64,000 nucleotides of DNA from Deltaproteobacteria bacterium (GTDB taxonomy: Bacteria; Desulfobacterota; Binatia; UBA1149; SPBQ01): assembly GCA_029262375.1 (NCBI GenBank), contig JAJCZM010000007.1, positions 1-64,000 on the forward strand. The letters run 5' to 3'. The number at the start of each line of letters is the position of its first letter. The stretch's first letter is position 1. Position numbers and translations under genes: made by a program. Under the pieces are notes generated by a model that had not been told where the DNA came from, ran no database searches, and saw nothing but the letters and a program-made list of their open reading frames with translations. Positions 1 through 9,349 of this stretch are shown here, piece by piece.

Positions 1-1
1 C

Positions 2-742
2 TCGATCTGTGACGATGGTACGTTCTGCAACGGCGCGGACGCGTGCAACGCCGGCGCCTGCTCCGTCAACGCCGGCGACCCATGCGCCGGGCCCGACGGC
101 GACGCCAACTGTTCTGAAAGCTGCGACGAAACCGCCGACAATTGTCTGGCAGCCGACCCCGACGCGTCGGTCTGTGACGACGGCACGTTCTGCAACGGCG
201 CAGACACCTGCAGCAGCGGTGCCTGCTCCGTCAACGCCGGCGACCCATGCACGGGGGGGCAGCAGTGCGCCGACACCTGCGATGAAGCGGCCGACACGTG
301 CGCACTGCCTGACGGTACCGCCTGCGATGATGGACTCTACTGCACGACCACGGATACCTGCGACACCGGCGCATGCGTAGGTACGGACAATCCCTGCGGC
401 GGCGGCTCATCGTGCACGAACACGTGCAATGAAACGGAAGGAACGTGCCGTTCTTGTGGAAAGCCCACGACCACGCTGGCCTGCATCCCGAACGCAGCCT
501 TCACGCTGCACGCCGCCGTCGGACTCCAAAGCTGCGAGCCGTGTCTGTGTGACGTCGACGGAAATGATTTGGTAACGGTAGTCGACGCCCTCAAATTGCT
601 CCGATATTGTGCGGCGCTGGACCCTGAGCCGAACTCCTGCCCGGCGGTGGGATTGACGTTCGGCTCGACGACGACTACTACTACGACGAACAGCTTTCCG
701 ATCCTGCCTACCAGTACGACGACGACGCTCGGATTGGAATAA
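2..742 (+). CDS. Secreted cysteine-repeat protein with C-terminal dockerin-like segment (5' end missing)
   Basis: The reading frame is open from base 2 to a TAA at 740-742, so only the last 246 residues are present. Two near-identical repeats with the core CDDGTFCNGAD.C..GACSVNAGDPC are followed by a more divergent cysteine unit (CDDGLYCTTTDTC). A segment near residues 165-205 has paired helices of the type NAAFTLHAAVGL and DLVTVVDALKLLRY, like the dockerin-like helices of two other secreted proteins in this window. The tail is rich in threonine (TTTTTTT and STTTT). Regular cysteines suggest an exported, disulfide-bonded protein. The signal peptide and any catalytic domain lie outside the window, so the function is unknown. 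Confidence 0.8.
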   Translation, partial: SICDDGTFCNGADACNAGACSVNAGDPCAGPDGDANCSESCDETADNCLAADPDASVCDDGTFCNGADTCSSGACSVNAGDPCTGGQQCADTCDEAADTCALPDGTACDDGLYCTTTDTCDTGACVGTDNPCGGGSSCTNTCNETEGTCRSCGKPTTTLACIPNAAFTLHAAVGLQSCEPCLCDVDGNDLVTVVDALKLLRYCAALDPEPNSCPAVGLTFGSTTTTTTTNSFPILPTSTTTTLGLE

Positions 743-746
743 CGAC

Positions 747-778
747 GCCCGCGCAGGTCAGCGGCGGGTCTTTTCTTT
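747..778 (+). terminator. Rho-independent terminator after the cysteine-repeat gene
   Basis: CCCGCGC at 748-754 pairs with GCGGCGGG at 761-768 (one bulged base), followed by the pyrimidine tract TCTTTTCTTT at 769-778. It begins five bases after the stop codon and separates two convergent genes. Confidence 0.55.
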
Positions 779-789
779 CACGGTCGCAT

Positions 790-2790
790 CTATCGGCAGC
801 GAATCTTGGCCGCCGACCCCGTACAATGCGGACGCGCGTCGGCAGGGCCGTTCCACCCCAACAATGCGCACTCGCCCGGCCCCCCGAATACAATAGACGT
901 TCTCACCGAATCGACGCCGGGAACGATCTCGGCCATGGCGGCGGTGGCTTTGACGACGATGCGAAGTCGCCCGTCTTCTTTGGCAGACAGATCGCGAATC
1001 ACAACCTTCTTCACGCCGCCGACCGACGCAGTCGAGTCCTTGTAGGTCCACTTCAAACCGTTGGCGGCGGCACTCCATGCAGCGCCGCCCGGCAACGTCG
1101 TATCCACGCCCCCCGGGCCGGTCGCGTGGTCGATGACGAAGCGAACGCCGGCGAGCGGCAGATCAATCCCCAACCACGGCTTCGCAATGACGGCTTCACC
1201 CTTCAAGCGCAGTTTGTACGGCGACGCATTCATAGTGGTGCGCGCCCGCTCGAGCTTGATACCGCTCGTACAGACCGACTCGTTCACACAGCTGCAGGCG
1301 CTACACACTTCGCCTAGGGCGCAGTCGCCATCGATCTCACACTCCTCGCTCGCACAGACGAGCGCGTCACCACAAACGGGTTCATCGAGTACGCAGACGC
1401 ACTGCACGCAACTCGTACAAGGATCGCCACAGACGAGAGCGGGCTCACCGCACTGCTCGCCGGGATCGATGTCGCCGTCCCCACATTCGAGCAACTGCGC
1501 TTCGTAGGCGCCGAGATCGTAGCCGCCACCGACCGGGCGGGCGCCGCCATCGAGATCCGTAGATGGCGCATTTGTGCTGGTCCCGGCATCGACCGCGGGT
1601 CCAGGTGCGAGCAAATGGAAGTCCACGCCCGGAGCCACGAAGAGCGACGCGGGTGTCGAGACGAAAGAGTTCTGATCGTAGCCGGCGGCCTGCCAGGTCG
1701 GCAGCGCGACGACACTGTTGCCGCCATCCGTGCTGAAGCGATCCATCACCGCATTGTAGTCGCTCGTGAAACCCGGGGTGCTCGATGCGTCGATCGCAAT
1801 CGCGCCGCGAAACGAGTGATGGTTGTACGTTATGTTATTGAGAACCGCGTTGCCTACCGACGCCGAATTAATATTGATGCACCAGCGCGCATCCGATGCA
1901 TTGATGATCGTGTTGTTGACCACGACATTGCCGCTCGCCCCCGCTGACGCATCGATACGATAGAGGCTGATTCCGCTGGCGTGATTGTCGTACAGCAGAT
2001 TGTTTCGGATCGTACTATTGGTAAGCCCATCGCCGTTGATTCCCGAGCCACCAGCGACACCGTTCCCGTAGATCACGTTGCGTTCGATCAACGCGTCCTC
2101 GATCAGACCGTCGCCGCCCTGACTCGCGTCGCCGTTGAGATGAATACCGTTCGCATTGTTGTCGTAGATCAAGTTGTCGCGAATCGTCGGGCGATCACTC
2201 GAGTTCGAAACGTAGATCCCGTGCTCATCCGCTGCGCCGTAGGTCTCGTTGTTTTCGACGAGAAGATCGTCGGTAAACCCCGTGAATATCCCCCATTTGC
2301 CGTTGTTGGCGGCTGTGACATTTCGAATCGTAACGAAGTCGGCAAGCACCGCACGGACGCCCGCGCGCGTCGCCCCGGTCACGGTGAAGCCGTCGATGAC
2401 GACGTGATCTGCACCTTCCAGATTGATGCCGTCGGGCGTGCTCGGATTGTCCGAATCGATGACGGCGCCGGGGCCGTCGGCGAGGAAGACGATCGGAGCC
2501 GGCGCGGTACCCGACGTATCGAGATAGAAGCCCGTGTAGGTCCCCGCACCGACGTGAACGGTATCACCGGCAACGACCGAATCGGCGGCAAACTGTAGCG
2601 TTGCCCAAGCAGTGGCAGGTGAGAGTCCATCGTCGCCGTCGCTACCGCCTGCTGAGACCCAGTAGTCGATGGCCCCAACGGGTGTCGCACTGGCGGCGAA
2701 CATCGAGACGCCGACGAAACAGCGCAGAACACATTGCAACGTCTTCGACAGCACGCGGCGCAGCCTAGGTGGAATCCCTAGTAGATGCAC
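790..2790 (-). CDS. Secreted right-handed parallel beta-helix protein with cysteine-rich region
   Basis: 666 residues from a GTG start. Residues 1-40 form a signal peptide ending ATPVGA before IDYWVS. Residues 41 to about 425 start with the DGDDGLSPATAWATLQ.A element of pectate-lyase-like/DUF1565 proteins and continue with rungs rich in N-x-I and N-x-V steps (VTIRNVTAANN, LLVENNETYG, PTIRDNLIYDNNANGIHL, STIRNNLLYDNHASGI), as expected for a right-handed beta helix. A cysteine-rich stretch follows at about 434-505, beginning CGDGDIDPGEQCG, then a basic beta-rich C-terminal domain of about 150 residues. Such folds act on polysaccharides or serve as adhesins; no catalytic residues can be assigned. 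It faces the gene at 2954 across a 163-base divergent intergenic region. Confidence 0.85.
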   Translation of the reverse strand: MHLLGIPPRLRRVLSKTLQCVLRCFVGVSMFAASATPVGAIDYWVSAGGSDGDDGLSPATAWATLQFAADSVVAGDTVHVGAGTYTGFYLDTSGTAPAPIVFLADGPGAVIDSDNPSTPDGINLEGADHVVIDGFTVTGATRAGVRAVLADFVTIRNVTAANNGKWGIFTGFTDDLLVENNETYGAADEHGIYVSNSSDRPTIRDNLIYDNNANGIHLNGDASQGGDGLIEDALIERNVIYGNGVAGGSGINGDGLTNSTIRNNLLYDNHASGISLYRIDASAGASGNVVVNNTIINASDARWCININSASVGNAVLNNITYNHHSFRGAIAIDASSTPGFTSDYNAVMDRFSTDGGNSVVALPTWQAAGYDQNSFVSTPASLFVAPGVDFHLLAPGPAVDAGTSTNAPSTDLDGGARPVGGGYDLGAYEAQLLECGDGDIDPGEQCGEPALVCGDPCTSCVQCVCVLDEPVCGDALVCASEECEIDGDCALGEVCSACSCVNESVCTSGIKLERARTTMNASPYKLRLKGEAVIAKPWLGIDLPLAGVRFVIDHATGPGGVDTTLPGGAAWSAAANGLKWTYKDSTASVGGVKKVVIRDLSAKEDGRLRIVVKATAAMAEIVPGVDSVRTSIVFGGPGECALLGWNGPADARPHCTGSAAKIRCR

Positions 2791-2953
2791 AGGATGAGCA
2801 CGTGGCCGCTCACGCGCCGACCGGCACCGACTAGAAGTCGGCGAAATTCCGAGCTACCAGCATTCGGGAATCACGGTGTAACCCGCTTCCGTCGCCCACG
2901 TCCGCTAGCTAGATCTGTAGTGGTTAAAAGCCCGCCGGCATCTGGAGGATGCA

Positions 2954-5488
2954 ATGCGACCAATCACTTCGATCCGTGCGTTCGCCGTGCTCTCACTAGT
3001 CTGTTTCACACTATCGCTCGCGACCACCGGCGCCCACGCGCAGCCGGTGGCGCAGGGCTCGGACTTTCGCGTCGGTAGCAGCGGCGCGAGCTATCGTGCC
3101 CTCGGACGAACACGCGCCGTTTCACTCCATGATGACGGCAGCTTCGTGGTCGTATGGCTGGGCAATGCATTGGGCCTGGGCATTCATGCACAGCGCTACG
3201 ACGCGAGCGGTTCACCGGAGGGGACCGAGTTTCTGGTATCGCAGGCGGGCGGCCGATTTCCCGAGCGGCCGGCAGTCACACACACCAAGGACGGCGAGTT
3301 CGTGGTCGTGTGGACCGGCGCCCCGAGCGCCGCTCCATCATCCGGAACCAGGGTGCTGGGACGCCGCCTGGATCCCGACGGCGTAGCGCTCGGCGATGAG
3401 TTCGAGATCAGTAGCGGCTCGGTGAACGCTTACCAGGCAGAGGCGGACCTGACCGCAATGGACGACGGAAGCTTCGTCGTGGTATGGCCCGGCCAAACCG
3501 CCCCCCAGCAATACGAGTACTCCATCTTCGCGCAGCGTATGAATTCCGAGGCGACGAAAGTAGGAACACAATTCATCGTCAACACGCAGACCGGAACGGC
3601 ATACACTCCGCAAGTGGGGACGCGCGGCGACGGTAGCTTCGTGGTGGCGTGGGCGATCCGCGGCTCCGACGGTTCGCCCGCGCCCGACGGTGCCTACGGC
3701 GGCGTATTCGGCCAGCGCTTCGCGAGCAACGCGAGCAAGCTGGGTACAGAGTTCCAGGTCAACACGTTCACTAATTACTCGGAACACCAACCCGACATCG
3801 CGGTGCATTCCGACGGCAGCTTCGTGATCGTCTGGACCACACAGTACGGTGACGACGAGCCAGGCTCGGGCGGCGTATTCGACGATTCGATCACAATGCG
3901 ACGCTATAATGCGTCGGGCAATCCGCTCGGTGATGAAGAACACATCAATACATATGTGACCGGCATCCAGCGAGAACCCGCAATCATGATGGACGACAAC
4001 GGAAGTTTCGTCGTCGTGTGGCGCAGTGCCAGCGGATACAACTCTTATGACAATCGCGAGGAAGACGGCGCGGGCTTGTTCGGACGTTGCTTCAACGCGG
4101 CGGGCGTCGGAGCCTCCGGTGAATTCCACGCGAATAGCGATACGGCCGGATTCGAGCGCACACCGTCGATCGCAACCGACGGCAACGGCGAGTTCGTAGT
4201 CGTCTGGGAACGCGCGGACGACGGCTACACCACCGACAGCGACGCTTTCGCGCGCCGTTTCTCGATTCAAAGCTGCTCCGGATCCGGTGGAACGACGACG
4301 ACCACCACCACACTGCCCGGCGGCAGTGCGACACTCACCGTGACGAAGACCGACAACGACCACGCCTGGGGGAACGATGCCACCATTGCCTACGACATCA
4401 CGGTCACGAGTGAGAACGGCAGTTCTACGGGCGTGGTACTGACCGAAACCGTGCCTGAGATGACGACGTTCGTCAGCGGCGAGAGTACGCCGGGCTGGGT
4501 ATGTACCCCCAACGGCGCCGCCGGCAGCACGTGTACGTACGATGTGGGTGCGCTCGGCAATGGGCAGAACGAAATGGCGACGTTCGCCGTCGAAGTCGAC
4601 GAAGGCGTGCCGCCTTCCTGGGATGTTTTCAACGAGGTCACGGCCGCTTCCGCGCAAGCGTCCGTGGTCGCGGGAGAGACGCCGCACTCGCACGCCGGGA
4701 CGCCCACATGGCAGGAGCTGTCGTCGTTTTGTGACGAAACGAGTATTCCGACGTGCCTGTCCGCCTGCGCCGCATGCTTCATCTTCGATAACGCACTCGC
4801 GTGTTCGGCAATCTCGTTCTTCGGCCAAGGCAACGTTACTGCGGCAAGGCCCAACGCCGCAGCCATCGGCACCACGGTCGTGTCGGCCGATTCGATGTTC
4901 GTGCTGTACGAAGCGCGTGACCGTATCTTCAACACCTCTCGTGGCGGCGAGCGCGCCACGGATCTCTACTATCAACACAGCCCAGCCATCGTATCGGCAG
5001 TCGTGGCCGACAGCGCGTTGCGCGACAATGCGGCGATGGCCCTCAATGCTTGGGTAGACGGCGTACACGCGTTGATCTCCGGAGAGCCGTCGATAATCAC
5101 GCAGGGGCAAGCCGACGCGTTCAATGGTTTCGTCGATGCGCTGGCGGCGGTTGCGACGGGAGATCTCGCTGCGGCGGTCACCCGAGAGAGCTCACGGCTC
5201 GACATCGACGACTACGTCGGCCAGGACATCGCCGGTCTGTTCGACGCGCTCGATCTTCTGACTTGCGAAGGCTTCGAAGACACGCTGTTCTGCGGCGAAG
5301 TCACCGGTGACTGCGTGATCACGGCGACCGATGCGCTTCGCGTGCTGCGCATCGCAGTCGGCTCGGAAGAGTCGCGGCCTGAAGCCGACCTCGATGGAAG
5401 CGGAAGCGAGACGGCGACCGACGCACTCATCACGTTGAGAATCGCCGTCGGACTGGAGCCGAACCGAACCGAATGTAACCCAGCGTGA
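2954..5488 (+). CDS. Secreted DGSFVVVW-repeat protein with DUF11-like and dockerin-like domains
   Basis: 844 residues. The ATG is supported by GGAGG at 2944-2948, five bases upstream, and by a signal peptide ending THGAHA-like (TTGAHA, then QPVAQ). Residues about 45-435 hold roughly seven repeats with the core DGSFVVVW followed by F.QR....G...G.EF.VNT, probably beta-propeller blades. A TTTTTTTLPGG linker near residue 445 leads into a DUF11-like beta-sandwich (LTVTKTDND..YDITVT..G...LTETVP, about 455-545). A four-cysteine cluster follows near 585-605. The C terminus (about 775-844) has two dockerin-like helices (TATDALRVLRIAVG and TATDALITLRIAVGL). It is probably a surface or matrix protein; no enzymatic signature is visible. 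Confidence 0.88.
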   Translation: MRPITSIRAFAVLSLVCFTLSLATTGAHAQPVAQGSDFRVGSSGASYRALGRTRAVSLHDDGSFVVVWLGNALGLGIHAQRYDASGSPEGTEFLVSQAGGRFPERPAVTHTKDGEFVVVWTGAPSAAPSSGTRVLGRRLDPDGVALGDEFEISSGSVNAYQAEADLTAMDDGSFVVVWPGQTAPQQYEYSIFAQRMNSEATKVGTQFIVNTQTGTAYTPQVGTRGDGSFVVAWAIRGSDGSPAPDGAYGGVFGQRFASNASKLGTEFQVNTFTNYSEHQPDIAVHSDGSFVIVWTTQYGDDEPGSGGVFDDSITMRRYNASGNPLGDEEHINTYVTGIQREPAIMMDDNGSFVVVWRSASGYNSYDNREEDGAGLFGRCFNAAGVGASGEFHANSDTAGFERTPSIATDGNGEFVVVWERADDGYTTDSDAFARRFSIQSCSGSGGTTTTTTTLPGGSATLTVTKTDNDHAWGNDATIAYDITVTSENGSSTGVVLTETVPEMTTFVSGESTPGWVCTPNGAAGSTCTYDVGALGNGQNEMATFAVEVDEGVPPSWDVFNEVTAASAQASVVAGETPHSHAGTPTWQELSSFCDETSIPTCLSACAACFIFDNALACSAISFFGQGNVTAARPNAAAIGTTVVSADSMFVLYEARDRIFNTSRGGERATDLYYQHSPAIVSAVVADSALRDNAAMALNAWVDGVHALISGEPSIITQGQADAFNGFVDALAAVATGDLAAAVTRESSRLDIDDYVGQDIAGLFDALDLLTCEGFEDTLFCGEVTGDCVITATDALRVLRIAVGSEESRPEADLDGSGSETATDALITLRIAVGLEPNRTECNPA

Positions 5489-5783
5489 CCGCACGCGCGC
5501 GGCGTGCGCTGCATTCAGAGCAGTTGCCCTCTGGCACGATCGGTTTCGGCGCCTATAGAGCGTCTCGGCGTAAACCGGCGAAGGTCGGCGCTACTGAGGT
5601 TTCACCGGCCTACCGCCCACGGGGCGCGGGTCTGGAGCCCCTGGTCGAGCCCGATCCCATCGCCTACTCACAGGGTATGCGTCGTTTCGGTGGTGTTTGC
5701 AGCCCGAGCGCTATACGCCGCAAGGGGCACTTGAGGTCTAAACCTCGAGAAGCCGTCAGGAGGATATAAAAGTCGCTACCAAG
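5489..5783. other. Intergenic region ahead of the RRM gene
   Basis: No convincing gene. Just after the preceding stop codon lies the weak inverted repeat GCACGC/GCGTGC, without a T tract. Ahead of the RRM gene there is a small hairpin, GAGGT-CTAA-ACCTC at 5733-5746, then a perfect AGGAGG at 5758-5763. An in-frame TAA at 5739-5741 limits how far upstream the RRM reading frame can begin. Confidence 0.6.
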
Positions 5784-6137
5784 TTGTTTGTAGGAGGCCT
5801 CCCCTTCTCGACCACGCAGACGGAGCTCGAAGAGCTCTTCTCGGAGGTCGGTGAAATCGGAGATGTGTTCATTCCAACAGATCGTGAGACCGGAAAGCCG
5901 CGCGGCTTCGCATTCGTCGAGTTTGCGGATGCAGCCCACGCCACCGCAGCGATCTCAAAATTCGATGGCTATGACCTCGGCGGTCGCGCACTGCGCGTCA
6001 ACGAAGCCGAGGCCAAGCCCCAACGAGCCCCACGTATATTCAATGACGACGGTGGGCGCGGGGGCTATGAAGCTCCCAAACGCCACAAGCCGAAGGGCAG
6101 CCGCAAGAATGCACGTGCACGCAAACGCGGCTTCTAG
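5784..6137 (+). CDS. RNA-binding protein with a single RRM domain
   Basis: A glycine-rich-protein type RRM: RNP2 is LFVGGLPF and RNP1 is RGFAFVEF, together spanning most of the first 75 residues. A basic tail of about 40 residues ends GSRKNARARKRGF and probably contacts RNA. Bacterial single-RRM proteins bind RNA and are often cold-responsive. The start is uncertain. Relatives begin M-A-T-K-L-F-V-G-G, but here the codon at the Met position (5772-5774) is GTC. The perfect AGGAGG at 5758-5763 is eight bases before that GTC. The only standard start codon is the TTG at 5784, which would remove part of beta strand 1 and is 20 bases from the ribosome site. Coordinates here use the TTG. Confidence 0.88.
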   Translation: MFVGGLPFSTTQTELEELFSEVGEIGDVFIPTDRETGKPRGFAFVEFADAAHATAAISKFDGYDLGGRALRVNEAEAKPQRAPRIFNDDGGRGGYEAPKRHKPKGSRKNARARKRGF

Positions 6138-6172
6138 TTCGAGCTAGGCCTAGCCAGCCAAAGCCAGCCAAA

Positions 6173-6205
6173 AAAGGGGGATCACTCGTGAGAGGATCCC
6201 CCTTT
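6173..6205 (+). terminator. Strong Rho-independent terminator
   Basis: AAAGGGGGATC at 6173-6183 pairs with GATCCCCCTTT at 6195-6205, with a further CTC/GAG pair inside the loop. It lies 36 bases after the RRM gene. A 12-bp perfect palindrome, GCTAGGCCTAGC (6143-6154), and a duplicated AGCCAGCCAA sit between the gene and the hairpin. The symmetric A/T flanks would let it work in both directions. Confidence 0.85.
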
Positions 6206-6330
6206 CTAGTTTCGATAGTCGCCGACGCGACTAGACCGTGCGGTTCAGGCATTCAGGCGTCCCTCGCGAACTATCGCGACAATGGGCGATAGGGGCCTTA
6301 CTACACCGCGAAGCCGGGGGGCCCGCAGTT

Positions 6331-7405
6331 TCACCGACTGCTGACGGTCGACGGCACGCAGAACTCCCGGTCACGTCCGATCTTGCGATCCGCGGAACCG
6401 AATTGGTCGTTTGCGTGGAGAACGACATTCGGCGCCTTCGCGTCGGTCTTCCCCACGTAGCAGAGCAGGTGTGCCTCCGGATTCTTCATTCCTTCGCCGT
6501 TCTTGTCGGTGGCGATGCACAGCTCGCGCGCTTTTAAATTCGTCAGAGTCCGCAGTGCGAAGGTATCGACGACCGATACCGGTCCGAGCGTGGTCGCTGC
6601 CGCCAGTTCGCGCACCTTGATGCAGCGATAGTGGTCAACCTCGGACGCGGGATTGGGCGGACCGGGCAACGGGAAGCCCTGGAAGCTCACCGCCGTGGGA
6701 ACCATGAGCCAGGTGGACACCGACTGCGAGTACCACTGGAAGTCCGACGTGTACGTGTTCACTTGGAACTCGGTCGGCAGAGCGTTGCCGGCGGAATCGA
6801 ATCGACGCCCGAAGATGCCGTAGTACGACCCGTCCTATTGCCCGGACGCCTCCCATACCACTACGAAGCTGCCGTCGTGGTTCATTCCCACTGCCGGCTT
6901 GCGCTGGTATCGGCTGTACGGATAGGAAGTGACGGCCGAGTTGACCTGAAACTCGGTGCTGATCGGCGTTCCGGTTACGTCGAAGCGGCGCGCGAACACA
7001 TGCTCGTAGTCGCCGATGGGGTTGTCGCCGATCGGGTAGCCGTCCCACACGACGGTGAAGCTGCCGTTGTCGTTGGCGTCAACGGCGGCGTGGCGTTGGT
7101 CGTCGGGCGTGTGCGTGCTGATGCGAAAGACACCCCATCGGGCAATCCCGCACCGTCGAACAGCCGACCGTAGATATCCCAATCCACTTGACCGCCGGAG
7201 TAGTTCTGCCAGACCACGATGAACCGGTCCGCGCCGCGGTAGTCCACATCCGGGTAGAGGTTGTAGTCGAGACAGGGCACGCCGCAATCGACCACGACGA
7301 ACTCCGTACCGGCCAACGCACCGACCGCATCGAAACGCTGGCCGAACACACCGTGCTCGGCACCATCCTGGTCAAAGTAACTCTCCCACACCACTGAAAA
7401 CCACC
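6331..7405 (-). pseudogene. Decayed DGSFVVVW-repeat secreted protein
   Basis: Reading 7400 to 6331 on the minus strand gives FSVVWESYFDQDGAEHGVFG, then RFIVVWQNY, NGSFTVVWDG and DGSFVVVWEASG, the same repeats as the intact gene at 2954. The frame is broken twice: a frameshift near 7118-7132 (between GLPDGVSF and RISTHTPDD) and a TAG at 6835-6837 within SGQ-TAG-DGSYYGIFG. There is no signal peptide; the 5' end stops abruptly inside a repeat just beyond the end of the neighbouring oxidoreductase gene. The C-terminal 130 residues keep a cysteine-containing domain (HYRCIKV, ELCIATDKNGEG, HLLCYVGK, REFCVPS). Two lesions plus truncation argue for a pseudogene, though assembly error could explain either single lesion. 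Confidence 0.75.
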
Positions 7406-7421
7406 GTGGTGGGGCCCCGGG

Positions 7422-8912
7422 TCAGGACACCGACTCGTCCGCCTTGTCCGCCGTCAGCAGCTTTTCCACCAGTCGGGTGCTCGCGGAGACCACCCCCTGC
7501 AGGCCCGGTCCCCCGGCGGTCGCGCCCGTAAGGAAGAGGTTGGCGTAGTCCGTCCGCTGCGGCACGCGGCGGATCACGCGATTGATGAAATCCAGCCTCG
7601 CGCCGTACATCCCGCCCCGCGCGAGGCCCGTGCGGCGCGACAGGTCGAGCGGACTCCAGGCCTCGCGCACCACGATGTGCCCGGCAAGGCCGGGGACGCG
7701 CCGCCGCTGCACCGCGCGAACGATCTCCTCCGTCACCCGCTGCCTCTCGCTGTCGTGGGCGCCTCGTTGCTCCGCTTCCTCAAAGTAGTCGTAGCTACTG
7801 GCGACATCGATCTGTACCGTGGTGCAGCCCGGCGGCGCGAGCACCCCAGGGTCGGCATAGAGCGACGGGGTGGAAAGGAAGAAGAACGGATCCTCGTAGC
7901 TGTGGCCGTTCATCGTGCGGTCGATGACGGCGTCGAGGTCCACGTCCGGGAAATCCCACACGTTGAAGCGACCGAATCCGTGCGCACCGAGGTCGATGTC
8001 GAGTCCGAGGAAGACGGTAAAGCAGGACGCCGACTGCTCGTAGTGGGGAACGGTCGCGCCGTCGATCATCGCCATCGTCGTCGCCGGGTCGATGTTGGAC
8101 ACGACGCGGGACGCGCGGAACGAGCCCCGCGAAGTTTCGACGGTGGTGACCTGGTCATCGTCGCTCGCGATCCCGGTCACGCGGGCGCCGAAATGGATTT
8201 CGCCGCCGTGGCGGCCGATGAAATCGACCACACGGTCGACGAAGTGGCCCATGCCGCGCTTCGGAAAATGCGCCGACTCGCTGTAGCCCAGCAGCAACGA
8301 CGCAAGGCAGAAGAACGGCTCGTCGCGAGGCCCGAGCCCGATATCGCCGCACTGCCCGGCGAGCACCGCCTGCAGCTGCGGCGACAGCTCGAAGTGGTCG
8401 AATACGCGCGATGCTGACCAGGGGCCGTACAGGGCGGTCGTCTTGTACTGGAAAGGGTTGGCCAGGAAATGGCGCACGTCGACCGCGGGCCCGCTGATCT
8501 CGCGCCGGATCTCGAGGAGCACCTCGAAGAGCTGGTCGATGCCGTCCGTCTCGCCGGGGAAGGCCTGCTTGAGCGCCGCCTCGAGGCGCCGCGCGTCGTG
8601 CGGAAACGAAAAGCGGAAGCCCGGCAGTTCGATGCGGTCGTAGCCGTCGGGATCGAGCGGGTTGAACTCAACGTCGCGTTCGAGGCCGAGAGCGACGAGC
8701 CAGTCGTGCACAACTCCTCCCGGTCCGCAGCCCATCAGGTACTGCATCTCGGCGCAGAACGAGAAGCCATCGATAGTGAACGATTGGCCGCAGCCCCCGG
8801 CGCGGTCCTGGGCTTCAAGAACGGTCACCTCGTGGCCGGCCTTCGCGAGCAACGACGCGGCGGTCAGGCCGCCCCAGCCGGCGCCGAGAATCAGGTAGTC
8901 GGTCTTCTCCAT
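7422..8912 (-). CDS. FAD-dependent NAD(P)-binding oxidoreductase, phytoene desaturase/retinol saturase-like
   Basis: 496 residues. The N terminus has a classical dinucleotide-binding fold, DYLILGAGWGGLTAASLLAKAG, ending with the acidic residue of VLEAQDRAGG. The C terminus carries the CrtI-family FAD-closing motif NLFLTGATAGGPGLQGVVSA. Length and motif order fit the CrtI/RetSat/NAD(P)-binding amine oxidase-like group, which desaturates or saturates isoprenoid chains. The substrate cannot be read from sequence, and no carotenoid synthase lies nearby, so a carotenoid role is only a possibility. Upstream and downstream neighbours are a pseudogene and a gene remnant, so it looks monocistronic. 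Confidence 0.85.
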   Translation of the reverse strand: MEKTDYLILGAGWGGLTAASLLAKAGHEVTVLEAQDRAGGCGQSFTIDGFSFCAEMQYLMGCGPGGVVHDWLVALGLERDVEFNPLDPDGYDRIELPGFRFSFPHDARRLEAALKQAFPGETDGIDQLFEVLLEIRREISGPAVDVRHFLANPFQYKTTALYGPWSASRVFDHFELSPQLQAVLAGQCGDIGLGPRDEPFFCLASLLLGYSESAHFPKRGMGHFVDRVVDFIGRHGGEIHFGARVTGIASDDDQVTTVETSRGSFRASRVVSNIDPATTMAMIDGATVPHYEQSASCFTVFLGLDIDLGAHGFGRFNVWDFPDVDLDAVIDRTMNGHSYEDPFFFLSTPSLYADPGVLAPPGCTTVQIDVASSYDYFEEAEQRGAHDSERQRVTEEIVRAVQRRRVPGLAGHIVVREAWSPLDLSRRTGLARGGMYGARLDFINRVIRRVPQRTDYANLFLTGATAGGPGLQGVVSASTRLVEKLLTADKADESVS

Positions 8913-8966
8913 GGCGCCACGGGTATCAGTTCCCCGTGGGGACGACCATCCTGCGTCGCCCTCCTG

Positions 8967-9170
8967 CTACGGTGCGGCGAAATACTGTATGCAATTGAGC
9001 GTGTCGGTCGCGTCGAAAGGAGAACTGGTGTGGCAATAGTTGACCGTCACGAAGTTCGTCATCTGGCCGCTCTCCGTCCGGCACTGCACGCCGCGACCGA
9101 GATGTTCGAGTCCGCTGACATCGTTGCGGATCTCGACCCCGAATACGCCCTCGGCTGAACCGGTCGGCAC
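8967..9170 (-). other. Short reading frame, probable remnant of an exported protein
   Basis: A 67-residue frame (GTG start, closed upstream by TGA at 9192-9194) ends NYCHTSSPFDATDTLNCIQYFAAP. It has no signal peptide and no family I recognise. The remaining 8913-9349 interval holds no other gene; it contains a run of ten G at 9263-9272 and the likely promoter region of the GH3 gene. I treat this frame as a fragment and not as a confident gene. Confidence 0.3.
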
Positions 9171-9349
9171 GCCCGATTGAGCAGCTCTGACTCATCTTCC
9201 ACCTAGCCTGCCCAACCGCTAGAAGGTGGGGCGACGGGTGTGTAGTTGCTCCTCCCCACACAGGGGGGGGGGCGAACAGATCGCTCGAGTCGGCGCTCGA
9301 CACAAGCAAGCGCAAACAGGCGCGCGCACGCAACAGGAGTAGCACCGAG

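Noticed and set aside
3338..5110. 590-residue open frame on the minus strand
   Set aside because: It lies wholly opposite the DGSFVVVW-repeat gene, which has a ribosome site, signal peptide and recognisable domains. The minus-strand product is Arg/Val/His-rich with no domain, as expected for an antisense frame in GC-rich DNA.
6835..6837. TAG codon as possible pyrrolysine or readthrough site in the repeat protein
   Set aside because: A frameshift and a missing 5' end affect the same gene, so simple decay explains the stop codon better.
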